Shown piece after piece: positions 33,806 to 45,495 of a stretch of 64,000 nucleotides of DNA. The first letter of the stretch is position 1; each line of letters begins with the position of its first letter. Source of the DNA: Otatea glauca (lineage: Eukaryota > Streptophyta > Magnoliopsida > Poales > Poaceae); assembly GCA_036346275.1 (NCBI GenBank), contig CM070719.1:15107185-15171184 (forward strand). Direction: 5' to 3'. The notes below the pieces were generated by a model that was not told the DNA's origin, did not search any database, and was given only the letters and a program-made list of their open reading frames with translations. Made by a program: the position numbers and the translations under genes.

Positions 33806-36594
33806 ATGGCGATGAACAAATATTCCACCAAACCTCCTATTTTTTCTGGAGTTGATTTTCCATTTTGAAAGTCTCGAATGGAGTCGTAAATAACTGCCCA
33901 GGGCTTCCTGATTTGGCAGAAGGTGAAACTCCTGTATGAGGTTCCTGCTGATGAAAACGTCATAGCCGGCAATATGGCTGACGTTGAGGCAAATGCTAAG
34001 GCAAGGAACATCCTCATACAGGGTCTTAGCCGCAGTGAGTACGATAGGATTTCTCACCTTCATTCTGCTCATCAGATTTGGGTGACCCTCGATGCTTACC
34101 ATGAGGGTACTACTCAAATCAAGACGTTTCGACAGGACCAGTACAAGCGTGAGTACAACAAGTTTGAACAACACGCTGGTGAGAGTCCTCATGAGTGCTT
34201 CGATCGTTTTACAATGATTTTGAGCGATCTTCGAGCAGTTGGTTGTATATACCCTGACTCGGATAATGCTCAACATTTCTTGACCGCACTCGATCTTCGA
34301 GTTTGGGAAATAAAAGTGACCACCATCAAGGACACTACCGACTTGTCGACCTTGACTCTTGATGGGCTTTACTCCCGTCTCAAGACTCATGAGATCGATG
34401 TCGTCTCTCGCAAGACGAAATCTCAGTCGATGGCTTTGGTCACCGATCCCACTGGATCTTCTCTTGATCTTTCTGCTGGTTTCTCTCTTTCCGCCCTTTG
34501 CGAGCTAAGCGATGACCAACTGGAAAAATTTCCAGAAAATGAGCTTGCTCTTCTTGCTCGTAAATTTTCACATGCATACAAAAGGGTGAGAGAGAGGAAG
34601 AGAGGGGGCATGATCACATGCTTCGAGTGTGGTGGCCCCAATCACATTCGGGCTAATTGCCCCAAACTAGAGAAGGCAAAGAATGACACCGGCGGTTCGG
34701 TGAAGAACGACTACATCAACAAGAACCGCAACAAAAAGCCTCCAGTTCGCGAGCCGACGCGTGAGAAGAAGTACCGCAACTTCTCCAAGAACAAGAAGCT
34801 CTTCCACCACGTCCTCGTCGCGCTTGACGACATGAACCTCTCCGACACGGAGACATGGAGCGACGAGGGCGAGGATGATCCGCAAGAGAAGAATAGCGGC
34901 GATGACTTCTCCAGCATGTGCTTCATGGCCGACGCCAACGGCATCAGCGACTCTGAGCTCTATAGCGACTCGGAAGAGGTACCCTCCTATGACCAGCTCA
35001 ATGAAGCTTTCTGCAAATTAGGAAAATTTCATGCTAGAGCTAGAGCTAGGTGTATGGAGCTTGAGAAGGAAGTAGGTACCTTGACTCGGGAGTTAGCTTC
35101 TCTTAGATCTTCTCCCTCTCGAGTCACTAATGATTGTTCTTTGTGTGATGCCGTGCTTGAGGAGTTAGAGAAACTAAGGACCATACATGATAGTGTGCTT
35201 GTTGAACTTGATGGTCTTAGGTTGAAGAATGCTAGCACTAGTTCTGTTGATGCTATTCCTGTCGAGGCTAGTTTTCTTCATGCTCACTCTACTCCTTCAT
35301 GTTCAAATTGCCCTAAATTGCTTGCCGAAATTGATGCCATGAGCGATCACCTTAGGAAGCTTTCTTCTAGAAATGATGAACTTCAAATGCATGCTTCTAA
35401 GGACCCAGTCAGCTCATGTGAGGGCTGTAGGCAACTAAAACTTGACAATGAATTCTTAAATGTCAAGTGTGCTAAACTTGCTAAGGACTTACTAGATAAG
35501 TTACAAGAAAGTTGCTTGCGATGTTCTGTGATTGAGGGGGATTGGATAAAATCCATGTCGAGCTTAGGAAGAAATTAGAAAACCAAGTCCATAGAATTAA
35601 AAATGCGTCTTGCGTTTCTTGTGAGATCCTCAAGATTGAGGCAGCCGTGCTGAGGGAGAAAAATGCACGTGCTGAGAGAGCTCATCTTTATGATTCTTCT
35701 TCTTCTTCTTCCCCCTGTTCTTCTTGTGCCTCTTTCTTTCGAGATTGCCAGTATCTTATGAGCACTCTCGAGAAGTTTGTTGGAGGCAAGAAGAATCTCA
35801 ATCTTATTCTAGACCAATCCAAGATTAGTAGATTCAACCAAGGTCTAGGATTTGATCCCTTGGAGCACGCTCGAGCGCATCCTTCCACCATTGTGCGCGG
35901 CTCCAAGAGTGGTGAGATGGTGGTAGCTCCCAGAGTGAGTACCACCGTGTTTAGGTCTGCTGGGGTTGTCCATAGGACTTTTGACCAGAAGGGTGTTACT
36001 CCTGTTGCTTCTGCCTCTAGCAAGGCGAAGTACACATGTACCTTCTATAAGAAGGATGGTCACCTAGTAGATTTCTGCTTCAGGCGCGCCAAGATCACTC
36101 GGCGTGAGCGTGTTGCTGCTCTTAGGGGTATTCAGGGTCATCCCCAGACTTTGAGTGCTCCTAAGGTACACACTGCTTCTAGACAGGTTAGAGAGACGCC
36201 TGTTTTTGGGCAGCGTCCAGGAGTCGGTTTTCATGCTGGTTCTTCGAGTTTTAGTCTTGGAGCTGTTCGTAGTCAGTCTTTTCGCTGTCCTTTTGATATT
36301 CCTCATTTTTCCCATCGAGGTAGATATCAGCGGCGTGAGGTGTTTTGTGGTAGGAGATTTAGGAAGCCTCACTGGGATGGTCTGGCTTTTGCACCACGGC
36401 GGGCTAACCCAGTTTCAGCTCCTAGATCATCTACTAGAGTTGCTACTGATCATGTTAAGGTTAAATGGCAGAGAGACACTCGAGTCCAGTCTTCTTCTGT
36501 GGCTGGTACTCTGAGGCGTCGTGTGATTCAGTATTTGGTTCCCAAGTCTTCACTCTATCCCAGTACTGAGTCATCTTTCTCTCTTGTGTCTTGA
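33806..36594 (+). pseudogene. SIRE-type long Gag, broken
   Basis: Starts at the ATG at 33806 (MAMNKYSTKPPIFSG). Two nonsense codons come early (TGA and TAA between 33860 and 33895, the first replacing a Trp). The frame then stays open for 552 codons and shifts by one base at about 35545-35575, reopening to TGA at 36592. Parts: UBN2-like domain (QGFLIWQKVKLLYEVP; FDRFTMILSDLRAVG), first CCHC knuckle CFECGGPNHIRANC (about 34618), acidic region with YSDSEEVPSYD, Cys-pair and heptad-like region, second knuckle degenerate (CTFYKKDGHLVDFC), Arg/Ser-rich C-terminus. It is homologous over its whole length to the Gag at 20947-23160. The stop overlaps a likely splice acceptor. Confidence 0.9.
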
Positions 36595-36598
36595 TCAG
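34979..36598 (+). other. Candidate intron separating Gag from Gag-Pol
   Basis: Donor GAAGAG|GTACCC after 34978, phase 0 between Glu and Val codons. Acceptor tctctcttgtgtcttgatcag| ending at 36598, with a pyrimidine tract and AG, right at the gag stop (TGA 36592-36594). Removing it would join gag in frame to VRRIGKGDVWIVDSG of protease. The second SIRE element has exactly this join at 57359/57360. The donor is conserved at 22032 on the minus strand of the gag-only element. The length is 1620 bp here, but an apparent 1-base deletion near 35560 means the ancestor had about 1621, placing unspliced gag and pol in different frames. Inference; needs RNA. Confidence 0.5.
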
Positions 36599-39500
36599 GT
36601 TCGTCGGATAGGGAAGGGAGATGTTTGGATTGTCGACTCCGGTTGTTTTCGTCATATGATCGGAGATTCTCGATGGTTCTCTTCCCTAGTCCGAGCCCCC
36701 GGTGATGAGATGATCACTTTCGGGGATGCTTCTTCGGGTAGAGTCATTGCTAAAGGTACCATTTGCATTAATAACAATTTCATTCTTAAAGATGTTGCCT
36801 AAGTAAGTAAGCTGCAATACAATTTGCTATCTGTTTCTCAGCTTATTGATGACTCTTTCGAGGTGAGTTTTAAGAGTAGCGCCTGTAGAATCCTCGATTC
36901 TTCAGGAGGGTTAGTTTGCGGGATTTCTAGATATGAGAGAGTCTTTCGTGCTGATTTTTTTGCTTCTTCTAGAGACTCTCTCCGTTGTTTGATTGCTTCA
37001 GAGTCCCGTGATCTCTCCTTCTGGCATAGGAGACTTGGTCACATTGGATTTGATCATTTGACCCGAGTTAGCAGCCACGATCTCATTCGTGGTTTGCCCA
37101 AACTCAAAATGGTCAAAAACTTAGTTTGCTCTCCTTACCGACATGGCAAAATGGTTGCTAATTCTCATCCCCCAGTCACTGTTATGATGACTGATGCACC
37201 AGGACAGCTTTTACATATGGACAATGTTGGTCCAGCTAGAGTGCGGTCAGTGGGTGGGAAGTGGTATGCTCTTGTCATTGTTGATGATTTTTCGAGGTAC
37301 TCTTGGGTGTTCTTCATGTCCTCGAAGGATGAGACTTTTACCCATTTTAGGGGTTTGGTTCATAGGTTGTCTTTTGAGCTCCCCGATGCCATACGAGCTA
37401 TACGTAGTGATAATGGCATGGAGTTCAAGAACTCCTATTTTGAGAGTTTCTGTGTGGAGTCTGGTTTAGAGCATTAGTTCTCCTCTCCCTACGTCCCTCA
37501 GCAAAATGGCATAGTGGAAAGGAAGAACAGGACCCTGGTAGAGATGGCCAGGACGATGCTAGACGAGTACAGTAATCCTAGGAAGTTTTGGGCTGAGGCT
37601 ATAGCTACTGCTTCCCATGTTTCTAATCGTGTATTCTTGAGAGCACATTTGCACCGCACTTCTTACGAGTTGAGGTATGGGCGAAAGCCCAGTGTTTCTA
37701 ATTTTCATGTGTTTGGTTGCAAGTGTTTTATTTTGAAGTCTAGTAACCTGTAAAAGTTTGAGTCTCGTTCTTCTGATGGTATCTTTCTGGGTTATTCGAC
37801 TTCTTCTTGTAGCTATAGGGTCTGGAGTTGCGATGCGCATAGGATCATAGAGACATGTGAAGTGACCTTTGATGAGGCTAGCCCAGGAGCTAGACCTGAA
37901 ATTTCAGGCTCTTCTTCTTCCTCCGAGACCATCTTTGTAGAGGATGAGGATGATGGTGATGATGGTGTTCCACCTGATCCAGTCCCCTCTACACATGAGG
38001 TGCCTCCTGTTTCCATTTCTGAATCTGAGGAAGGCCACCCCTTGCCTTCTGACTCTCCAGCAGTTAGTGGCTCTGCTCCTACCTCTTCTCTGCATGAGGT
38101 AGAGGCCACTTCTGCTTCTGGACCTCCCCTTCATTTTCAGCGTTCTCATCCACCTGATCAGATCATTGGCGATCTATTTGAGCGGGTCACTCGCTCAAAA
38201 TCAGGTTTGTCCAGTTTCTGCCTTCACTCTGCCTTTTGTTGCCTCGTTTGAGCCGAAGGATGTGACTCATGCATTATCTGACGAGTCTTGGACTAATGCT
38301 ATGCATGAGGAACTTGAAACTTCGAGAGGAACAAAGTCTTGCAGCTTGTAGAATGTCTATCTGGTCATAATATCATTGAGACCAAGTGGGTGTTCAAAAA
38401 CATGTAGAGTGAGGATGGGGTTGTCATTCGCAACAAGGCTAGGCTAGTTGCACAGGGCTTTTCTCAGGTTGAGGGTCTTGACTTTGTGGAGACCTTTGCC
38501 CCTGTAGCTAGACTAGAGGCTATTAGGATCCTGCTTGCATTCTCTGCATCCTGGAGCTTCAAGCTCTATCAAATGGATGTCAAGAGTGCATTCCTCAATG
38601 GCTATATTGAGGAAGAGGTTTATGTCAAGCAACCTTCAGGATTTGAGAACCCCAAGTTTCCGAGTCATGTATACAAGCTTTACAAAGCTCTGTATGGACT
38701 CAAGCAGGCCCCCAGAGCATGGTATGAGAGGCTCAAGTCTTATCTTCTCAGCCAAGACTTCAAAATGGGCGTAGTAGACAAGACTCTGTTCATCAAACAC
38801 CATGAGTCGCATTTTCTTCTCGTCCAGATTTATGTGGACGATATCATTTTTGGTGGCTCATCTCATTCGCTTGTGTCTCAGTTTTTTGAGATGATGAGCA
38901 CAGAGTTTGAGATGAGTATGATGGACGAGTTGAGCTACTTTCTTGGCTTCCAAATCAAGCAGACTCGGGAGGGTACTTTCTTGCATCAAGGCAAGTATAC
39001 CCGTGACCTCCTGAGGCGCTTCGATATGTCTGATGGGAAGCCGGTGATGACTCCTTTGGCCACCACTACTGTACTCGAGCCAGATGAGGATGGTGAGCCT
39101 GCTGATCAAAAAGAGTTTCGGAGCATGATCGGCTCCCTCTTGTACCTCACTGCTTCGAGGCCGGACATACATTTCACTGTGTGTTTGTGCGCTCGATTTC
39201 AAGCTTCTCCTCGTGCTTCTCACCGCCAGGTGGTCAAGCGCATCTTCACGTACCTTCGTGCTACCACTGATTATGGTATTTGGTACTCTTCTTCTTCTTG
39301 TCTATCTCTTAGAGCCTTTCCCGATGTTGACTTTGCTGGCTGTAGGATAGATAGGAAGAGCACTTCTGGCACTTGCCAATTCATTGGCACTTCTCTTGTT
39401 TCTTGGTTATCTAGGAAGCAGTCTGGAGTTGCACAGTCCACCGCTGAGGCCGAGTATGTTGTTGCAGCCAGTTGCTGTAGTCAGGTTCTCTGGATGAGAT

Positions 39501-39784
39501 CGACCTTGCGTGACTATGGGTTGGAGATAGAGAGTGTGCCACTTTTCTGTGACAACACTTCTGCTATTTGCATTGCTAAAAACCCAGTGCAGCATTCCCG
39601 GACCAAGCACATTGATATTAGATATCACTTCCTCAGAGACCATGTGGAGAAGGGGGATATCGCGCTTCAGTTTGTACAGAGTGACCTATAGTTAGCCGAT
39701 ATCTTCACCAAGCTTTTGGATAGCTCCATATTTGTTGCCTTGAGGAGTGAGCTTGGAGTCGTGATCCCTTACAGCCTTTTGTGA
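36599..39784 (+). pseudogene. SIRE-type Pol, broken
   Basis: Begins at the proposed acceptor. Protease VWIVDSGCFRHM; GAG-pre-integrase with FWHRRLGH...CSPYRHGK (second Cys of the zinc site replaced by Tyr; Cys in the other SIRE copy); integrase core (MDNVGPAR, RSDNGMEF) and QQNGIVERKNRT; an acidic integrase tail; reverse transcriptase with an intact YVDDI; RNase H with DVDFAGC, STAEAEY and HSRTKHIDIRYHF. Faults, all in one main frame: TAA at 36800, TAG at 37475, TAA at 37751, one extra T near 38236 compensated before 38400, TAG at 38405 and TAG at 39689. The natural end is TGA at 39782, overlapping the polypurine tract. Mostly point mutations, so decay is modest. Confidence 0.92.
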
Positions 39785-39791
39785 GGGGGAG
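39783..39791 (+). promoter_or_regulatory. Polypurine-tract-like motif at the pol stop
   Basis: GAGGGGGAG overlapping the pol TGA and 1.8 kb before the 3' LTR. The same motif occupies the same place in the second SIRE copy (63561-63569). The distance makes it an internal (central) tract rather than the one beside the LTR. Confidence 0.65.
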
Positions 39792-41583
39792 CTGGTTTGT
39801 ATATTATGTATAATATATTCTCTTCTAGTTTTTCTCTTCTTTGTGTTTCTTCTTGGTGATTTTGAGCTTATTTTCTTGAGTTGAGTTCACTCACTTAGAC
39901 TTCTGGCATGCCTTGCATGGACCTCTTATCTTGTGCTTTAGGTTGCTATCATGCGTGATTAGCTGTTCTCTCTTCTATCTAGGTTGAGTTCCCTCACAGT
40001 CTTATAAGTCTAGCAGGTATTGGGCCTCCAGGGTAGACAGGGTCTGTGCGCACTCTTTAGTTAGGATCTAGAGTCAGCTTCCCTATGTCAGTCACTGGGG
40101 AAGATAAGAGCAAGTCTGAACCGTAGTGAGTCTCTTATATCTTATCTATGCTCAATAGCCATCCGGTTTTGCAGTTTCTCGACTTCTTCTCCTCATTCTG
40201 TTTTTCTGGTTGTTATTGAGTTTATTTGGGTTGTCCTTATGCCTAATCTTGATAATAACTCAACTTTAACCAGATTTGAGCTTAAAATTGATTCATTTGC
40301 TGAGGGGTAGTTTGGGAATCTGTTCATGCATTGCATTTAGACTGTATTTTCTGTTTTATGAGCTTTGTCTATTATGCAATTGACTCAATCTTCATGAAAT
40401 ACATCATGCTATATCTTTTGAAGAAAATCACTAGCTTATATATGTCCAAGTCCACTTATCATACTAAGCTTATTAAAATCTGAAAAATTTGAAAGCTTTA
40501 AATGAAAACTTGACGAAACATGTTGCTTACTTACTAAGTTTCTTCTCTAGGAGTTTTTACCATGAATTATGAAATTTTGGATTTCTCTAGAGTCCCTATA
40601 GCAACTTGGGTGAAATTTGTTTGATCCATATTTGAGGCCTTTAGAATTGCTCATATGTGCTAAATTGAAAATTATAAAAAAAATTTGACTCTTTTGTGCA
40701 AAATTGATCTCAACACCTTATATTCATGAGATTGCTTCCCATTGCACTTGGGATGAACTTGGAATATATTGTGTATGACAAAAATCATTCTCTTATGAGT
40801 TACTCCTGAGATGATCGAAAATGGCTTGAGTCAATTTTTTAAAAAAAATGCAAATATCAAACACATAAGTGGGTAAAGAATGCAAATAATGTCAAACATT
40901 TGCACCCCGCTATGTTTTAAAGTCTTAAAGAAAATTTGCATAAATTGAAAAATGATCTTGAAAGACCTTATATGCACTTCAAAATTCCCCAATTTGTTGA
41001 GTAGGTTGAACTCTAGGTTTTTCATTTGATCCTAGAGTGGTTTTGCTTCTAGCTTTGAAACTTTGCTAAGTTTTGCACTTGTCAAATCATGTTAAAATGA
41101 AATATTGTAAAACTAAGCTTTTTCATAAAATGTATTGGTCTTGGACATGTCTTAGTTTAGTCATATTCTGAAATGAACAAGCTTGGTGTAATATCCTACC
41201 ATTTTAATCACTTGGATAATCTTCAAAGCTCTTTCGATTGCATTTCATGGATACATAAAAAAATTGATGCCTATATTGCCAAAAGGGGGAGAAAACTTAG
41301 AAAAGGCATCACTAAAAAGATAAAAATGTGAATGCTTATTTGGTTATTATGATCTTTGTAAAACTATGCTACTACTTTTGGATCATAATCTCATAATCAC
41401 ATTTGACATGTTTAGTTAGATTTTACAGTTTTTGTCCTCTTCGTCAACTTGGTCATGGTTCCAATTTCTATCTTTCGACCAAGTTTGACTTTGCAACAAA
41501 AAAATTGCTTTCTTCTTCATCCTCTTCAAACTCAAAATATATGCCTTTTATTGTTTTTTCAATATACTCATCAAGGGGTAGAT
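39792..41583 (+). other. Non-coding region between pol and 3' LTR
   Basis: About 1.8 kb. SIRE relatives sometimes carry an env-like frame here, but none is visible. A second polypurine motif (AAAAGGGGGAGAAAAC) lies near 41281-41296, and a weaker one (AAGGGGTAGAT) abuts the LTR at 41584. The first 300 bp match 63570-64000 in the other SIRE copy closely. Confidence 0.75.
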
Positions 41584-42712
41584 TGAAGGACCATGTGGAA
41601 GTCTACCCAGATTTGTGATGAGTATTTGACTAAATTTGAGCTTGGTATGCTTTTGTTTGAGTTTGATTTGAAATGGATTGGCGAACCTTGTATGGACCTT
41701 TGGCCAAGTGATATCTATATCCGACTGCTGTAGGATATAGCTCCGGTCCATGTTGGGACCTTTTAGGATTTGCGCGGGTCTTGGACGAGTGATTCTTATA
41801 TCCGACTGATGTAGGATATAGCTCTGGTCCATCTTGGGACCTTTTTAGGATTTGCGTGGGTCTTGGCCGAGTGATTCTTATATCCGACTGATGTAGGATA
41901 TAGCTCTGGTCCATCTTGGGACCTTTTTAGGATTTGCACAGGTATTGGCCGGTGATTCTTATATCCGACTGATGTAGGATATAGCTCTGGTCCATCTTGG
42001 GACCTTTTTAGGATTTGCGCGGGTCTTGGCCGAGTGATTCGTATATCCGACTAATGTAGGATATAGCTCTGGTCCACCATGGGCGGTGCTACCGGCCTGA
42101 GGGCGGTAGAACCGACCAATTCAAGTAAAAGTGAATTTTTATGAGTGGACTTTGATGAATTTATTGCACATCTTTGTGGGCATTGCTATGTGAGGAGTTT
42201 CCTTGTTTTTGATGGTTGCAGGACGACGGTGCTAGGTCATGGTGAGACGAAGGATGGCCAGAACTAGGCGAGGAGCGTCGAAGGTCCAGACGGTCGGGGA
42301 TCGTCGGAAGATGATCGGAGACGGAGTCCGTGCAAGCCATGAAGACAAGGAATGGATGTGATGCTAGCTAGATGCTGCTCGGATCGATGAGGGCCGTCGG
42401 ATTGCGGTCTAGTTGATAGGATAGCGGGGCTAGTTAGTATGCTTTGAAAACCGTGCAAGAACACCCATTTGTGTGGTGGGTTTTGGGTGAACCCTTGCAT
42501 GGCTGGTTGAGTGGGTTAATCCTAGCCCTTGATGGATGCTCTAGGGTTTAGAGGCTCATCCAAGGGTGGTAGGTGGCCCAAGAGTTGTATAAATAGGGGT
42601 GGAGGGGTAGCCTTCCCCCCTTAAAGGTTTTGAGGTTTTTGATGCTCCTTTGAGCTTTGCCCACATGAATGTGAGGCTTTGTAACCTCTCCTTGCAGAAA
42701 TGAAATGTTCTC
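41584..42712 (+). repeat. 3' LTR of the SIRE element, first part
   Basis: Starts TGAAGGACCATG and matches the 5' LTR up to gaaatgttctc, where the nested element enters. It carries a shorter 82-bp array and the TATA box at 42588-42595. Confidence 0.92.
41694..42076 (+). repeat. 82-bp tandem array in the 3' LTR, five units
   Basis: The same hairpin unit as in the 5' LTR but five GGATATAG words instead of seven, two whole units fewer (547 versus 382 bp). One unit has a 1-base deletion. LTRs are identical at insertion, so the array has changed length since. Confidence 0.9.
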
Positions 42713-43224
42713 TGTCGACTTTTGTAGTCGGTAATGAAGTTATGGGGCAGGCGCTAGATCTCAAACTCGATGGTCACACAAGACAAGGGATTATACAGGT
42801 TCAGGCTCTCGTGGAGGAGATAATACCCTAGTCCTGTGTGCTGGGATTATGCAGATCTCTTGGATCTAAGATTGCTCAAAGCGCAATATGCTCTGGGCGA
42901 TATGAGGTGTGCTATGCTGTATGGCTTGATTGCTCTATGCTTGGATGATCGGATCCCTATGTTGTTGCCCGCCCTCTCCCTTATATGGTGGGGGTGGGCG
43001 GCTTACAGAGTCCTGATCGGTTACAAGATTCTAGTCGGTTACAGGATACAGTTTACATCTTTATCTACCCTATTAACGACTCGGATTGCAACCGTATCTA
43101 TCATATCTAAATATAAGTTCAACTTCCTTTAGGATATATCCTTGCGCAATGGGCCCGACGCTGGAGTATCTTCAGGCCTCCTCTTGGGCCTGTCATGAGG
43201 GTACCCGGGTTCTTATATTCCATA
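42713..43224 (-). repeat. 3' LTR of the nested element
   Basis: 512 bp, pairs with 44960-45495. On the minus strand it is preceded by CTCGGGGGCTAC, a polypurine-like tract. Confidence 0.9.
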
Positions 43225-44112
43225 GTAGCCCCCGAGTCCTTTGCGATCGAGTTGCCGCCTTCCTGGTTGCAGCCCAACTGAGTCATGCTTCACGCTGAGT
43301 GCTTCTAGTTCTTGATGCAGCTTCTAGACTAGTTTCCCTTTACAGCTGAGTGCCCTGTTGTGGGCAAAGAGATCGTGAAGGACTCAATAGAGCTCCACGC
43401 GTTAAACTTTCTGAGTGGTTCCTAGCCCCATTATTCGACTTCTGGCAGTCGGCTCATCTTGGGACATACTGTATCCCAAACGATATGCAGAGGTCAAAAC
43501 GCTTTTCCCGCTCAAGGAAAAATTCAGCGCCGCTCCCTTTAAATTCATTCGTCACCGAAGTTGCTGATGTTGTCGTTGAAGCGTTGGCTCACACACGTCG
43601 CATCCAAATTTAGTAGCCCTGAAATCATGTATATGCAGAACTTAGGCAATGTAAAAACAATTCACTCGGATGTGATGTCCGACTGGTGTATATATAATTT
43701 TAGAGTTTTTTTACTCTTTTTCCTTATTGATTTTGAATTCATCCGAGTGATTTGACTCTTTTTGTTTAAGCACTCTGCCCGACTAGTCTAGCCCCCGAGC
43801 GTTGGGAGTCGGCTCATGGCTCTTTTTCCCAGGCACGTGTTTTGGGTGACTAAAGTTCGCCGTTCATGGGGTCAGAGCTTCACAACTCGGAGTTATCGCA
43901 CTCGGATTCACTTGCAATCGTTAAGCAAAAGAAGAAAAATACAACTCAGAAAAAGATGTACGCATGCGCACACTATTAGGTGTAGCCCCCGACTTATTGC
44001 TTAGTTGTGGGTCAACTAAGTAGCAAGTCAGGAAAGTCAATAATTTTATTTATAATGACATAATTGAGTAAAAAGCGACTTAGCCGCTTTATGCTCCACA
44101 TGTTGCTGACGA
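43225..44112 (-). other. Non-coding part of the nested element
   Basis: No coding frame is seen. The plus-strand word tagcccccga occurs three times (about 43226, 43793 and 43984), equal to TCGGGGGCTA on the element's strand, so the polypurine-like motif beside the LTR is repeated upstream. Confidence 0.7.
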
Positions 44113-44910
44113 TCATGCCATCTTTGCTCGTGACGTAGGCGTAGGCTTGTAGATGACCTGTAGGCGGCGCTCGGGGCGCAGGCGTGGCTCGTGGCCGTGC
44201 CGAAGGTGGCGCTTGGGGTGCAGGCGTAGGCTCGTGGCCGTGCCGAAGGTGGCGCTCGGGGCGCAGGCGTGGCTCGTGGCCGTGCCGAAGGTGGCGCTCG
44301 GGGTGCAGGCGTGGCTCGTGGCCATGCCGAAAGCCGCGTGGGAGCGCGAGTGCGCTTCACCTACTGGCTTTTCCTGATTTTGCTGAATTGCGGCCGACGT
44401 CACCATGGCCTTGATCTGGGCCACGATCGGGGCCACCGGGCTATCCGATGCAATCATCGGGTCCAGTTTGTCGAGAAGCGTCTTGGAGGCGACGACGTTC
44501 TGCATTGACGTGTAGAAGATGGCCTGATCTCCCAACCTGGATTGCAGGATGTCCTCGCGGACATTGCGACCGCGAGATCGAAGCGATCGCACCAGCACCT
44601 CCTTACCCTTACGAAGACGATCTTCCCCCGCAGCTTCTTGTTCTTCTTGTTAGCGTTGGAGATCGGTCTTCTGCTCTTCTATCACGAAGACGCCACCAAG
44701 ATCGCAGCAATTCCTCGCGACGCCGACTAGTTTGCCGGCCAAGTCAAAGTGATATACCTTAAATGAGTCGGCCTAATCTTTACCAGATTGGATTCGGTTC
44801 AAGTCTAGGCGGACAAGTTATCCGTGCGCATCTGCGACGAAGTCCAGGCTCCCGAAATGGAAAGCCTGGCCGGAGGTGAAGGTGGTGGTGATTCCGCCGA
44901 TCGCTGCCAT
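44113..44910 (-). pseudogene. Broken gag-like frame of the nested element
   Basis: Minus strand, ATG at 44910 (MAAIGGITTTFTSGQAFHFG), interrupted by TAA about 30 codons in and by further stops. It reopens about 44598 and reads LLDKLDPMIASDSPVAPIVA, then a repeated Ala/Thr/Ser/His-rich stretch encoded by the 42-bp tandem repeat. The N-terminal style is shared with other grass non-autonomous elements. No protease, polymerase or integrase follows. Function unknown; probably a relic of a packaging protein. Confidence 0.5.
44166..44334 (-). repeat. 42-bp tandem repeat, four units
   Basis: Units start at 44166, 44208, 44251 and 44293 (lengths 42, 43, 42, 42), each ggcgctcggggygcaggcgt followed by ggctcgtggcc. 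On the minus strand they encode a 14-residue repeat; the extra base in the second unit breaks the frame. Confidence 0.9.
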
Positions 44911-44940
44911 CGAGTCTGTAGGAAAAGATTATAGCACCAC

Positions 44941-44958
44941 CCCTACCTGGCGCGCCAA
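44941..44958 (-). promoter_or_regulatory. Primer-site-like sequence of the nested element
   Basis: TTGGCGCGCCAGGTAGGG, one base from the 5' LTR and comparable in position and style to complement 17301-17318. I have not assigned the tRNA. Confidence 0.6.
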
Positions 44959-44959
44959 C

Positions 44960-45495
44960 TATCGACTTTTGTAGTCGGCAATGAAATTATGGGGCAGGCG
45001 CTAGATCTCAAACTCGATGGTCACACAAGACAAGGGATTATACAGGTTCAGGCTCTCGCGGAGGAGATAATACCCTAGTCCTGTGTGCTGGGATTATGCA
45101 GATCTCTTGGATCTAAGATTGCTCAAAGCGCAATATACTCTGGGCGATATGAGGTGTGCTATGCTCTATGGTTTGATTGCTCTATGCTTGGATGATCGGA
45201 TCCCTATGTTGTTGCCCGCCCTCTCCCTTATATAGCGGGGGTGGGGCGGCTTACAGAGTCCTGATCAGTTAAGAGATTTCGATCGGTTACAAGATTCTAG
45301 TCGGTTACAGGATAGAGTTTACATCTTTATCTACCCTATTAACGACTCGGATTGCAACCGTATCTATCATATCTAAATATAAGTTCAACTTCCTTTAGGA
45401 TATGTCCCCTTACATAGCAATGGGCCCGACGCGGCAAGATCTTCTGGCCTCCTCTTGGGCCTGTCATGAGGGTACCCGGGTTCTTATATTCCACA
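44960..45495 (-). repeat. 5' LTR of the nested element
   Basis: 536 bp. Its inner end is TATCGAC where the partner has TGTCGAC, and it carries short extra segments near 45265-45280 and 45405-45420. Confidence 0.9.

Larger units (their letters stand above)
42713..45495 (-). mobile_element. Non-autonomous LTR element nested in the SIRE 3' LTR
   Basis: A 2783-bp element with LTRs 42713-43224 and 44960-45495 and a perfect target duplication ttctc (42708-42712 and 45496-45500). On the minus strand the primer-site-like sequence TTGGCGCGCCAGGTAGGG follows the right LTR, so the right LTR is the 5' LTR. The internal 1.7 kb has only a short broken gag-like frame and no polymerase, so it is non-autonomous. 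It must be younger than the SIRE element. Confidence 0.92.

Noticed and set aside
39792..41583. env-like gene of a SIRE element
   Set aside because: No frame of useful length or membrane segment; the region is non-coding.
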